The position numbers and the translations under genes are program-made. Below the pieces are notes generated by a model, which saw only the letters and a list, made by a program, of their open reading frames with translations, did no database searches and was not told the DNA's origin. This document shows, piece by piece, positions 1 to 5,980 of a stretch of 7,195 bases of DNA. The stretch is from positions 1 to 7,195 of the forward strand of contig QJWF01000063.1 in NCBI GenBank assembly GCA_003235435.1. Direction: 5' to 3'. Positions within the stretch are counted from its first letter, which is position 1, and every line of letters begins with the position of its first letter. Source of the stretch: Nitrosomonadales bacterium (GTDB lineage: Bacteria; Pseudomonadota; Gammaproteobacteria; Burkholderiales; Gallionellaceae).

Positions 1-193
1 CTTCCTTGTGGCAGTCCTTGCACAGCCGGTTTTGCGCAGCTTTGTCGAACTTGACATGGCACTCCTCGCACTTGGCTTCAAGCTTGGCGTGTCCTTCGAT
101 CACCTGTCCGGGCATCAGCAATGACTCTCCCGCAGCCCAGGTTACGCCGGAACAAGTCAATGAAAAAGCCAGAAAAAGAAAACGAATCAACAT
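1..193 (-). CDS. Exported multihaem c-type cytochrome (cytochrome c3-like), N-terminal part only
   Basis: Only the first 64 codons are in the window; the gene continues off the left edge. The product opens with a typical Sec signal peptide: a short basic start (MLIR), a hydrophobic stretch and a likely signal-peptidase site after TWA-A near residue 21. The mature part then has two haem-attachment motifs about 16 residues apart, CEECH and CKDCH. Closely spaced CxxCH motifs in a small exported protein are typical of multihaem or cytochrome c3/NrfH-like electron carriers, so it should act in the periplasm. The start lies 10 bp after the stop of the membrane-protein gene at 204-1223, so the two are probably co-transcribed and work together. 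No clear Shine-Dalgarno sequence precedes the ATG, so translation may be coupled to the upstream gene. The total haem number cannot be seen. Confidence 0.82.
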   Translation of the reverse strand, partial: MLIRFLFLAFSLTCSGVTWAAGESLLMPGQVIEGHAKLEAKCEECHVKFDKAAQNRLCKDCHKE

Positions 194-203
194 CCAGAAA
201 TTT

Positions 204-1223
204 TCAATACATATTTACAGCTATTACATGGACAATTCCGCTTATGCCCAGCAACCAGACAAAAGGTGTGTGCAGTATATGCCACAACCTAAACAATCTC
301 TCATATGCCAAAAATTGAGCGGCTACTTGTACAGAAGCCAGATATCTTTTCACATACATCATGGCGTCCTGAAGATGCTGGTTCTGCTCCTGTTTATCCC
401 AACCCTGAGCTTTTGCCAGATGTGCTATTGCGATCTTCAATTCATGTTTACTATGACGCGTCAGCCTGTACCGGCGCCAATCAAAAGTAATGAAACGCCA
501 GAAACGGGTACCAATACCAAGATCGTGTTCAAAAGCCATATCACGGAACCTATTCAGCTTCTGGTCAATTCCGGTAGCTGCAATCGCGACTGCGCTCACT
601 CTATCCGTATCCCTTTGGCTTAAATCCACGGCCTTTTGCAGGTCATCCAAAGTCGATTTACGCCCATACAAACCCTGGTGAATCCGCTTATAGATGAAGC
701 GGCCCACTATACCGCTCAGAGCCACCAGCAACATGGAATAAAGCGCGACTCCTGCATTCAATGATTTTACATGGAAGGTTGAGTGGAACAAGACCAATGT
801 CGGACCGGCTATCCCGAATACCATATGCAACATGAACCAATAACGTAAAGGGCCCAGGTTCCGCGCCCATCCTGCATGCTTACGTATCGGGTAAAGCAGC
901 ATCAACAACATCATAACGCCGCCGACATAACCAAAGTAATAACCCAAACCCTCGCCAGACTCGATCAGCATACCCTTGGAAACCGGCCATGCCAGCAAGG
1001 CAAGGACGATAACGGCAAACCATATTACCTTGGGTCCGACGCCAACTCTTTTTACCCCATCGGCTTTATCGCTGGCACGCGAACCGCCAAATGCGGCAAC
1101 CTCAATGGGGTGATTTTCCGTGCGTCTTTCGGCATCACCGCGAGCGCGTCTCTCCACTGAATGTGTGCCACCCGCCGCTCCGGCAGGTTGTTTAATACCA
1201 GGAATCCCAGATGACATATTCAT
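204..1223 (-). CDS. Histidine-rich integral membrane protein, probable b-type haem electron-transfer subunit
   Basis: A 339-residue protein. The first ~60 residues are hydrophilic and Arg/Glu-rich. Hydrophobic segments follow at about 66-86, 94-111, 127-147 and 157-176, then a basic soluble stretch (about 180-312) and a final helix at about 316-336. Histidines sit in or next to the helices (H133, H147, H151, H315, H318, H332), as expected for bis-His haem b ligation in cytochrome b561- or ferric-reductase-like membrane proteins. I recognise the type, not a named family. It is followed 10 bp later by a multihaem cytochrome gene and is divergent from a membrane-anchored NAD(P)H/FAD/Fe-S protein, which suggests it passes electrons across the membrane. 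The start is uncertain: ATGs at 1223 and 1217 are both possible, neither has a good ribosome-binding site, and the low-complexity N-terminus could be over-long. Haem binding is inference. Confidence 0.72.
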   Translation of the reverse strand: MNMSSGIPGIKQPAGAAGGTHSVERRARGDAERRTENHPIEVAAFGGSRASDKADGVKRVGVGPKVIWFAVIVLALLAWPVSKGMLIESGEGLGYYFGYVGGVMMLLMLLYPIRKHAGWARNLGPLRYWFMLHMVFGIAGPTLVLFHSTFHVKSLNAGVALYSMLLVALSGIVGRFIYKRIHQGLYGRKSTLDDLQKAVDLSQRDTDRVSAVAIAATGIDQKLNRFRDMAFEHDLGIGTRFWRFITFDWRRYRLTRHSKHELKIAIAHLAKAQGWDKQEQNQHLQDAMMYVKRYLASVQVAAQFLAYERLFRLWHILHTPFVWLLGISGIVHVIAVNMY

Positions 1224-1260
1224 GCACCAATTACAGAAATTTCAACCAAATTGTATGGGA

Positions 1261-1269
1261 ATGATAGCA
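1261..1269 (-). promoter_or_regulatory. Possible extended -10 promoter element for the membrane-protein/cytochrome pair
   Basis: On the minus strand the bases read TGC-TATCAT, an extended -10 (TGn) followed by a hexamer one mismatch from TATAAT. It lies about 40 bases before the ATG at 1223. No good -35 is visible at 16-18 bp, which is tolerable for an extended -10 promoter. The surrounding region is AT-rich, so chance matches are likely. Confidence 0.28.
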
Positions 1270-1355
1270 TGCTGATATAGTTGGGGCTGAAGCTACATTT
1301 AACGCTTATTGCGACCATTTCCAGTTGATAATGCAACAAACAAGCTTCAATCCAG

Positions 1356-1388
1356 ATATTTCAGTATTTATATATCTAACTGAATATT
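1356..1388. promoter_or_regulatory. Imperfect inverted repeat in the divergent intergenic region, candidate operator
   Basis: TTCAGT at 1360-1365 and ACTGAA at 1379-1384 are perfect inverted arms separated by 13 AT-rich bases. The match extends to about 9 bp per side if one base is bulged. The dyad sits near the middle of the 248-bp region between the divergent redox genes, where a regulator could control both. It does not match an FNR/CRP-type site (TTGAT-N4-ATCAA or TGTGA-N6-TCACA). No regulator gene is in the window. Confidence 0.3.
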
Positions 1389-1411
1389 TAATTTATATTG
1401 GCTCATTGGAA

Positions 1412-1417
1412 TATACT
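1412..1417 (+). promoter_or_regulatory. Possible -10 box (TATACT) for the flavoprotein gene
   Basis: TATACT is one mismatch from the sigma-70 -10 consensus and lies 54 bases before the ATG at 1472. The -35 candidates around 1387-1394 are AT-rich but poor, so this is only a suggestion. Confidence 0.25.
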
Positions 1418-1471
1418 CCCGAACTAGCTTGCCATAACTCGATATCACTAATTAACTGTGCTTAAGTTCAA

Positions 1472-2770
1472 ATGAGCGACGATATAATCATTTATCTATT
1501 GTATGTTGTGCCTCTGGTATTGGTATTGTTCTTCTACCTGCGCAGGCATAGCCACCGCCATAAGGTTCACAAGGAGACCTTGCGTGAAAATGTAGCTTCG
1601 GGACTGACCGAACCTGCAACCCTGCACCCGGTGGTCGACCCGAACATCTGCATAGGATCAGGTGGATGCGTCAAGGCATGCCCTGAACATGCGATGGGTA
1701 TCATTCATGGAAAAGGCGTCCTTATCAGCCCCGCAAATTGTATCGGCCATGGGGCTTGCGCTTTTTCCTGTCCGGTCGGGGCGATCAAACTGGTGTTCGG
1801 CACCGAAACCCGCGGGGTGGATATCCCGATGGTCGAGCCGAATTTCGAATCCAATGTACCCGGTATCTTCATTGCTGGGGAATTGGGCGGTATGGGCTTG
1901 ATCAGGAAAGCCATTGAGCAGGGAAAACAGGCAATGGATTCCGTTGAGAAGCGCGGCAAATCCAATACACCCCATGACGTGGTGATAATCGGAGCCGGCC
2001 CCGCCGGCATATCCGCCACGCTGGCAGCAAAACACCATGGTCTGCGCAGCGTGACGCTGGAACAGGAAGATACTTTCGGAGGAACCACACTTCATTACCC
2101 ACGGGGAAAAGTCGTCATGACTGCGCCGATGAATCTTCCCCTAATCGGCAAGATAAACATAAAGGAAACGACCAAAGAGCAACTGATGAAACTGTGGGAA
2201 AACGTGGTCGCTAAGGCAGGGTTAAAGATAAATTTCGGCGAACGCATGGAAAAAATCGACCGCAAGGGCGACTCATTCAACGTCACCACCAATCGTGCCA
2301 GCTACCTTACACGCAGCGTGCTGCTTTGCATAGGGAGGCGCGGCACGCCCAGAAAACTGGGTGTTCCCGGTGAAGAACTGGAAAAAGTGGTATATCGCCT
2401 GCTCGACCCGGAACAATATCGCGGAATGCATGTGCTGGTGGTCGGTGGCGGGGATGCTGCGCTGGAAGCCGCGGTATCCATTGCAAATGAACCCAAGACC
2501 AAGGTCACGCTCAGCTATCGCAGCAATGCATTCAGCCGCGTTAAGCCAAAGAACCGCAAACTTGCCGAGGAATCGAGCAAGTCAGGACGGCTGAACATAC
2601 TGCTCGAATCAAACGTCAAGGAAATCAAACAAAAATCCGTTTTGCTGGATCAAAAAGGCAAGGCGATCGAACTGCCTAACGATGCTGTCATCGTTTGCGC
2701 CGGAGGTATATTGCCGACGCCGTTCCTCAAGGAAATAGGGATCATGGTCGAAACCCGCCACGGGACCTAG
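1472..2770 (+). CDS. Membrane-anchored ferredoxin-like Fe-S/FAD/NAD(P)H oxidoreductase with permuted flavoprotein motifs
   Basis: A 432-residue protein. Residues 5-24 form one transmembrane helix followed by a basic cluster (RRHSHRHK), predicting a cytoplasmic catalytic part. Next come two ferredoxin-like motifs with cysteines 60/66/70 and 90/96/100, each ending in CP. The usual second cysteine of C-x2-C-x2-C-x3-C is Ser63 in the first and His93 in the second. Residues 109-155 hold a segment with NVPGIFIAGE, which resembles the C-terminal FAD motif (VPGIFAAGD) of thioredoxin-reductase-like enzymes. The FAD Rossmann motif GAGPAG (174-179, acidic E197 ending the second strand) follows, then an NAD(P) motif GGGDAA (325-330); R350 is placed to favour NADPH. 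No CxxC disulfide pair is present, so it is not a thioredoxin reductase; the core resembles YpdA/ferredoxin-NADP reductase-like flavoproteins. It probably moves electrons between NAD(P)H and the divergently encoded haem proteins. Substrate and direction are unknown. No strong ribosome-binding site precedes the ATG. Confidence 0.85.
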   Translation: MSDDIIIYLLYVVPLVLVLFFYLRRHSHRHKVHKETLRENVASGLTEPATLHPVVDPNICIGSGGCVKACPEHAMGIIHGKGVLISPANCIGHGACAFSCPVGAIKLVFGTETRGVDIPMVEPNFESNVPGIFIAGELGGMGLIRKAIEQGKQAMDSVEKRGKSNTPHDVVIIGAGPAGISATLAAKHHGLRSVTLEQEDTFGGTTLHYPRGKVVMTAPMNLPLIGKINIKETTKEQLMKLWENVVAKAGLKINFGERMEKIDRKGDSFNVTTNRASYLTRSVLLCIGRRGTPRKLGVPGEELEKVVYRLLDPEQYRGMHVLVVGGGDAALEAAVSIANEPKTKVTLSYRSNAFSRVKPKNRKLAEESSKSGRLNILLESNVKEIKQKSVLLDQKGKAIELPNDAVIVCAGGILPTPFLKEIGIMVETRHGT

Positions 2771-2790
2771 CTTCGATTCTCGGATTCCAA

Positions 2791-5037
2791 TCAGCGCACG
2801 CAGTCCACGTGATACACACGTTCACCGTTTTCCTTGTCCGACACAAGGCCGTGGATGTCGGTCTCGAAGCCGGGAAATTTCTTGTTGAAATCTCGAGCAA
2901 ACTTGAGGTAATCGACGATGGTCTTGTTGAAGCGCTCGCCCGGAATCAGCAGCGGGATGCCCGGAGGATAAGGCGTAAGCAACACCGCCGTAACACGGCC
3001 TTCCAGATCATCGATTTCGACACGCTCGATCTCGTCGTGCGCCATTTTGGCGAACGCATCGGAAGGCTTCATCGCTGGCTGCATATCTGACAGATACATC
3101 TCGGTCGTCATTTTTGCAACATTGTGTGTCTTGTAGGCATCATGAATCCTCTGGCACAGGTCATGCAGGCCGACTCGCTCGTACTGAGGGTACTTGGCAG
3201 CAAACTCAGGCAGTATGCGCCACATCGGCTGGTTCTTGTCGTAATCGTCCTTGAACTGCTGCAATGCAGCGAGCAGTGTGTTCCATCTGCCTTTGGTGAT
3301 ACCGATCGTGAACATGATAAAGAATGAGTACAGGCCGCACTTCTCGACGATGACGCCGTGCTCGGCAAGATATTTTGTAACCATTGAGGCAGGTATCCCG
3401 GTCTCGTCGAAGTTGCCATTGAGGTTCAGTCCCGGCGTGATGATGGTGGCCTTGATCGGGTCTAGCATGTTAAAGCCGGCCGCAAGCTTGCCGAAACCGT
3501 GCCACCTGTCGCCGACTTTCAGCATCCAGTCTTCGCGCGAACCAATACCTTCTTCGGCAATGTTCTCAGGCCCCCAAACCTTGAACCACCAGTCCTGGCC
3601 AAACTCCTGGTCAACTTTGCGCATAGCCCTGCGAAAATCCATCGCCTCGGCGATGCTCTCTTCCACCAGCGCTGTGCCGCCCGGTGGTTCCATCATCGCG
3701 GCAGCTACGTCGCACGAAGCAATAATGGCGTATTGGGGACTAGTCGAGGTGTGCATCAGGTAGGCTTCGTTGAACACATGGCTGTTGAGCTTGCGCTTTT
3801 CGGGTTCGCGCACAAGTATTTGTGATGCCTGCGACAACCCCGCCAGCAACTTGTGCGTGGACTGAGTGGAAAAGATCATCGATTCCTTTGCGCGCGGCCG
3901 ATGCTTGCCGATGGCATGCATGTCCTTGTAGAACGGGTGGAATGCCGCATGCGGCAACCAAGCCTCGTCAAAATGCAGCGTGTCGATCTTGCCGTCCAGC
4001 ATCTGCTTGAGCATCTCGACGTTGTACACCACTCCGTCGTAGGTACTCTGCGTGATGGTCAGGATGCGCGGCTTCTTGTTCTTATCCTTGATGAATGGAT
4101 TCGCATTGATCTTCTTCTGGATGCTGTCCGGCTCGAACTCCGACTTGTGGATCGGCCCGATGATGCCGTAATGATTGCGCGTCGGCCTCAGGAATACCGG
4201 AACCGCACCGGTCATCATGATCGCGTGCAGGATGGATTTGTGGCAGTTGCGATCCACGACCACGATATCGTCCGGTGCAACAGTGGAGTGCCATACGACC
4301 TTGTTCGATGTCGAAGTGCCGTTGGTGACGAAAAACAGATGATCGCAATTGAAGATGCGTGCAGCATTGCGTTCGGATGCCGCGACTGGTCCGGTATGGT
4401 CGAGCAATTGCCCGAGTTCATCCACCGCGTTGCACACATCCGCCCGCAGCATGTTCTCGCCGAAGAACTGGTGGAACATCTGACCAACCGGCGACTTCAG
4501 GAATGCCACACCACCGGAATGGCCGGGGCAGTGCCAGGAATAAGAACCGTCCTGTGCATAATGGGTCAATGCACGGAAGAACGGCGGCGCCAGCGAATCC
4601 AGATACGACCTTGCTTCCCGGATGATGTGGCGGGCCACAAACTCCGGCGTGTCCTCGTGCATATGGATGAAGCCGTGCAATTCACGCAGAATGTCATTGG
4701 GTATATGTCGCGACGTGCGCGTTTCCCCATACAGGTAGATCGGGATGTCGGCGTTCCTGAAGCGAATCTCCTGAACGAAGGCACGCAAAGTCTTCAGCGC
4801 AACTTCTGTTTCTTCCTTGCTGCCGCCGCCGAATTCCTCGTCGTCGATCGACAGCAAAAACGCCGATGCGCGGCTCTGCTGTTGCGCGAAGGAAGTCAGA
4901 TCGCCATAGCTGGTGACACCTAGGACCTCCATACCCTCTTTCTCAATGGCCTCGGCCAGGGCGCGGATACCCAACCCGCTGGCATTTTCGGAGCGGAAAT
5001 CTTCATCGATGATGATTATCGGAAAACGGAATTTCAT
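2791..5037 (-). CDS. PLP-dependent Orn/Lys/Arg decarboxylase (fold III, AdiA/CadA-like)
   Basis: The 748-residue length matches bacterial inducible-type basic amino acid decarboxylases (about 710-760). Residues 1-150 form the N-terminal wing/response-regulator-like domain (IIIIDEDF start). The PLP core follows, with HCPGHSGG (169-176), VTNGTSTSNK (237-246), CHKSIL (265-270), the cofactor aspartate in FDEAW (D357) and the Schiff-base lysine in STHK (K396). TQSTHKLLAGLSQAS fits the PROSITE-type PLP-attachment signature fully. STSPQY (431-436) and the C-terminal domain (about 540-748, with TPYPPGIPLL) are also typical. It removes CO2 from arginine, lysine or ornithine in the cytoplasm, yielding agmatine, cadaverine or putrescine. 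The substrate cannot be fixed from sequence; arginine is my first guess. No amino acid/polyamine antiporter gene is adjacent, so a polyamine-synthesis role is as likely as acid resistance. AAAGG precedes the ATG, which overlaps the stop of a small ORF. dcd lies upstream in the same direction. Confidence 0.95.
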   Translation of the reverse strand: MKFRFPIIIIDEDFRSENASGLGIRALAEAIEKEGMEVLGVTSYGDLTSFAQQQSRASAFLLSIDDEEFGGGSKEETEVALKTLRAFVQEIRFRNADIPIYLYGETRTSRHIPNDILRELHGFIHMHEDTPEFVARHIIREARSYLDSLAPPFFRALTHYAQDGSYSWHCPGHSGGVAFLKSPVGQMFHQFFGENMLRADVCNAVDELGQLLDHTGPVAASERNAARIFNCDHLFFVTNGTSTSNKVVWHSTVAPDDIVVVDRNCHKSILHAIMMTGAVPVFLRPTRNHYGIIGPIHKSEFEPDSIQKKINANPFIKDKNKKPRILTITQSTYDGVVYNVEMLKQMLDGKIDTLHFDEAWLPHAAFHPFYKDMHAIGKHRPRAKESMIFSTQSTHKLLAGLSQASQILVREPEKRKLNSHVFNEAYLMHTSTSPQYAIIASCDVAAAMMEPPGGTALVEESIAEAMDFRRAMRKVDQEFGQDWWFKVWGPENIAEEGIGSREDWMLKVGDRWHGFGKLAAGFNMLDPIKATIITPGLNLNGNFDETGIPASMVTKYLAEHGVIVEKCGLYSFFIMFTIGITKGRWNTLLAALQQFKDDYDKNQPMWRILPEFAAKYPQYERVGLHDLCQRIHDAYKTHNVAKMTTEMYLSDMQPAMKPSDAFAKMAHDEIERVEIDDLEGRVTAVLLTPYPPGIPLLIPGERFNKTIVDYLKFARDFNKKFPGFETDIHGLVSDKENGERVYHVDCVR

Positions 5038-5171
5038 GTTCGGCCTTTTAACATTTCAGAACGGTATGCGGCGCATCGAACATTTTCCCCACTTTGGGCG
5101 AGGTGGAGTTTCATTGAAAACTCATATCTGCCGCAGGCCAATGCAGTGTTGCAATTAATGCGAAACTTCAT
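5034..5171 (-). CDS. Small ORF (45 aa), possible leader peptide or coupled small protein before the decarboxylase
   Basis: A 45-codon ORF starts MKFRINCNTALACGRYEF and ends SEMLKGRT. A strong ribosome-binding site, GAAGGGAG, lies 6 bases before its ATG, better than that of most genes in the window. Its TGA stop shares bases with the decarboxylase start (ATGA overlap, different frame), the classic layout for translational coupling. It has three cysteines (C7, C13, C33), no transmembrane segment or signal peptide, and no family I recognise. Enterobacterial ornithine decarboxylase speF is preceded by a regulatory leader ORF (speFL); a similar role here is inference by analogy, with no sequence likeness claimed. 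A chance ORF of 45 codons is quite possible; the ribosome-binding site and the overlap are the evidence for it. Confidence 0.42.
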   Translation of the reverse strand: MKFRINCNTALACGRYEFSMKLHLAQSGENVRCAAYRSEMLKGRT

Positions 5172-5186
5172 TGTTAACTCCCTTCA

Positions 5187-5219
5187 GGAATAACAAATTG
5201 GGCGGGAATAACGAATTGG
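5187..5219. repeat. Tandem direct repeat, two 15-bp copies with an 18-bp period
   Basis: GGAATAACAAATTGG at 5187-5201 and GGAATAACGAATTGG at 5205-5219 differ by one base. They lie between dcd and the decarboxylase, directly upstream of the ribosome-binding site of the small ORF. Two near-identical sites 18 bp apart could be regulator-binding sites or a simple tandem duplication. No regulator is encoded nearby. Confidence 0.5.
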
Positions 5220-5230
5220 CGCGGATTGTC

Positions 5231-5283
5231 GCAGATTTCAGGGTCGCTGCAAGCGGAAATTTACGCTGCGGAGAAATATCTGC
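5231..5283 (-). promoter_or_regulatory. Nested inverted repeats in the dcd-decarboxylase spacer, possible structured leader RNA
   Basis: Read on the minus strand, an outer pair GCAGATATTTC/GAAATCTGC (plus positions 5273-5283 and 5231-5239) encloses an inner pair GCAGCG/CGCTTGC (5264-5269 and 5249-5255) with an 8-base loop. Each stem needs a small bulge. There is no U-tract after either stem, so it is not a standard terminator for dcd. It could be a structured 5' leader of the decarboxylase transcript, a processed 3' end of dcd, or chance. Confidence 0.25.
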
Positions 5284-5300
5284 ACTGCGCAGCCGAGGAA

Positions 5301-5867
5301 TTACATTTTGGGCGGGGTTACCCCAACCTGCCCCTGATACTTGCCACCGCGGTCCTTGTAGGATGTCTCGCAGACCTCATCACTTTCAAAGAATAGCACT
5401 TGCGCCACGCCCTCGTTGGCATAGATCTTGGCAGGAAGCGGTGTGGTATTGGAGAATTCCAGCGTGACATAGCCCTCCCATTCCGGCTCGAACGGCGTCA
5501 CGTTTACGATGATGCCGCAACGCGCATAGGTCGATTTGCCGAGACACACGGTCAGCACGCTGCGCGGAATCCGGAAATATTCCACCGTGCGTGCCAGTGC
5601 AAACGAGTTGGGCGGAATGATGCAATAATCGGCGTTCACCTCGACGAAAGAATTCGGATCGAAATTCTTCGGATCGACGATTGTGCTGTTGATGTTCGTG
5701 AACAACTTGAATTCGTTGGAACAGCGGATATCGTACCCGTAGCTGGAGGTGCCGTAGGACACGATGCGTTTGCCGTCGACCTCCTTCACCTGGTTCGATT
5801 CGAAGGGTTCAATCATTCCGTGCTGCTCCGCCATGCGGCGTATCCATTTGTCTGACTTGATGCTCAT
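5301..5867 (-). CDS. dcd: dCTP deaminase
   Basis: Deaminates dCTP to dUTP and ammonia in the cytoplasm, supplying dUTP that dUTPase converts to dUMP, the precursor for dTMP. The 188 residues match the usual proteobacterial length, and the protein is complete from [12 protein letters not shown] to VTPPKM. The conserved core is present: [13 protein letters not shown] (38-50), GKSTYARCG (110-118) with S112 and R116, and [10 protein letters not shown] (131-140) with the catalytic glutamate at E137; these correspond to Ser111, Arg115 and Glu138 of the E. coli enzyme. The glycine-rich C-terminal lid that closes over the triphosphate (about 170-188) is also present. AGAGGA, about 7 bases before the ATG, is a good ribosome-binding site. 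The gene is divergent from metG, and the decarboxylase unit follows in the same direction after a 129-bp spacer. Confidence 0.98.
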   Translation of the reverse strand: MSIKSDKWIRRMAEQHGMIEPFESNQVKEVDGKRIVSYGTSSYGYDIRCSNEFKLFTNINSTIVDPKNFDPNSFVEVNADYCIIPPNSFALARTVEYFRIPRSVLTVCLGKSTYARCGIIVNVTPFEPEWEGYVTLEFSNTTPLPAKIYANEGVAQVLFFESDEVCETSYKDRGGKYQGQVGVTPPKM

Positions 5868-5909
5868 TGCAATTCCTCTTGTGTGTGTACAGCACGATGC
5901 AAGGGCGCG

Positions 5910-5915
5910 ATTTTA
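5910..5915 (-). promoter_or_regulatory. Possible -10 box (TAAAAT) for dcd
   Basis: On the minus strand TAAAAT is one mismatch from TATAAT and lies about 43 bases before the dcd start. No convincing -35 is seen. It sits within the 113-bp divergent dcd-metG region, so the dcd and metG promoters would be nearly back to back. Confidence 0.28.
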
Positions 5916-5942
5916 ACCAATTCGACGCTGGCATGCGCGATT

Positions 5943-5951
5943 TGCTAGAAT
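5943..5951 (+). promoter_or_regulatory. Extended -10 promoter element for metG
   Basis: TGC-TAGAAT combines the TGn extension with a hexamer one mismatch from TATAAT. A weak -35 (TTCGAC, 5921-5926) lies 19 bp upstream. Transcription would start near 5958, giving a leader of only about 23 bases before the metG ATG. Confidence 0.42.
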
Positions 5952-5980
5952 TCCCGCCTTTAGCCCTTGACGGCCATTAC

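Noticed and set aside
6..623. Open frame of 205 codons on the plus strand at the left edge
   Set aside because: It crosses the antisense of two different genes (exported cytochrome and membrane protein) and their gap. The minus-strand frames have a signal peptide, CxxCH motifs and membrane helices, so they are the real genes.
1325..1339. FNR-like half site (TTGAT) in the divergent redox promoter region
   Set aside because: Only one half matches; the opposite half-site ATCAA is absent at the required spacing.
2771..2790. Bidirectional terminator between the convergent flavoprotein and decarboxylase genes
   Set aside because: The 20-bp gap has no hairpin or T-run; only a short GATTC direct repeat is seen.
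3853..4923. Long open frame (356 codons) on the plus strand, antisense to the decarboxylase
   Set aside because: It lies wholly opposite a gene with complete PLP-decarboxylase motifs, its translation resembles no protein, and it is rich in His/Arg/Val as expected of an antisense shadow.
5265..5293. GCTGCG/CGCAGC inverted repeat just after dcd as a rho-independent terminator
   Set aside because: The stem is only 6 bp with a 17-base loop and no U-tract follows; the alternative nested pairing at 5231-5283 uses the same bases.
5879..5889. Short GT repeat in the dcd leader as a phase-variable tract
   Set aside because: Only about five dinucleotide units and outside the coding frame, too short to support slippage control.
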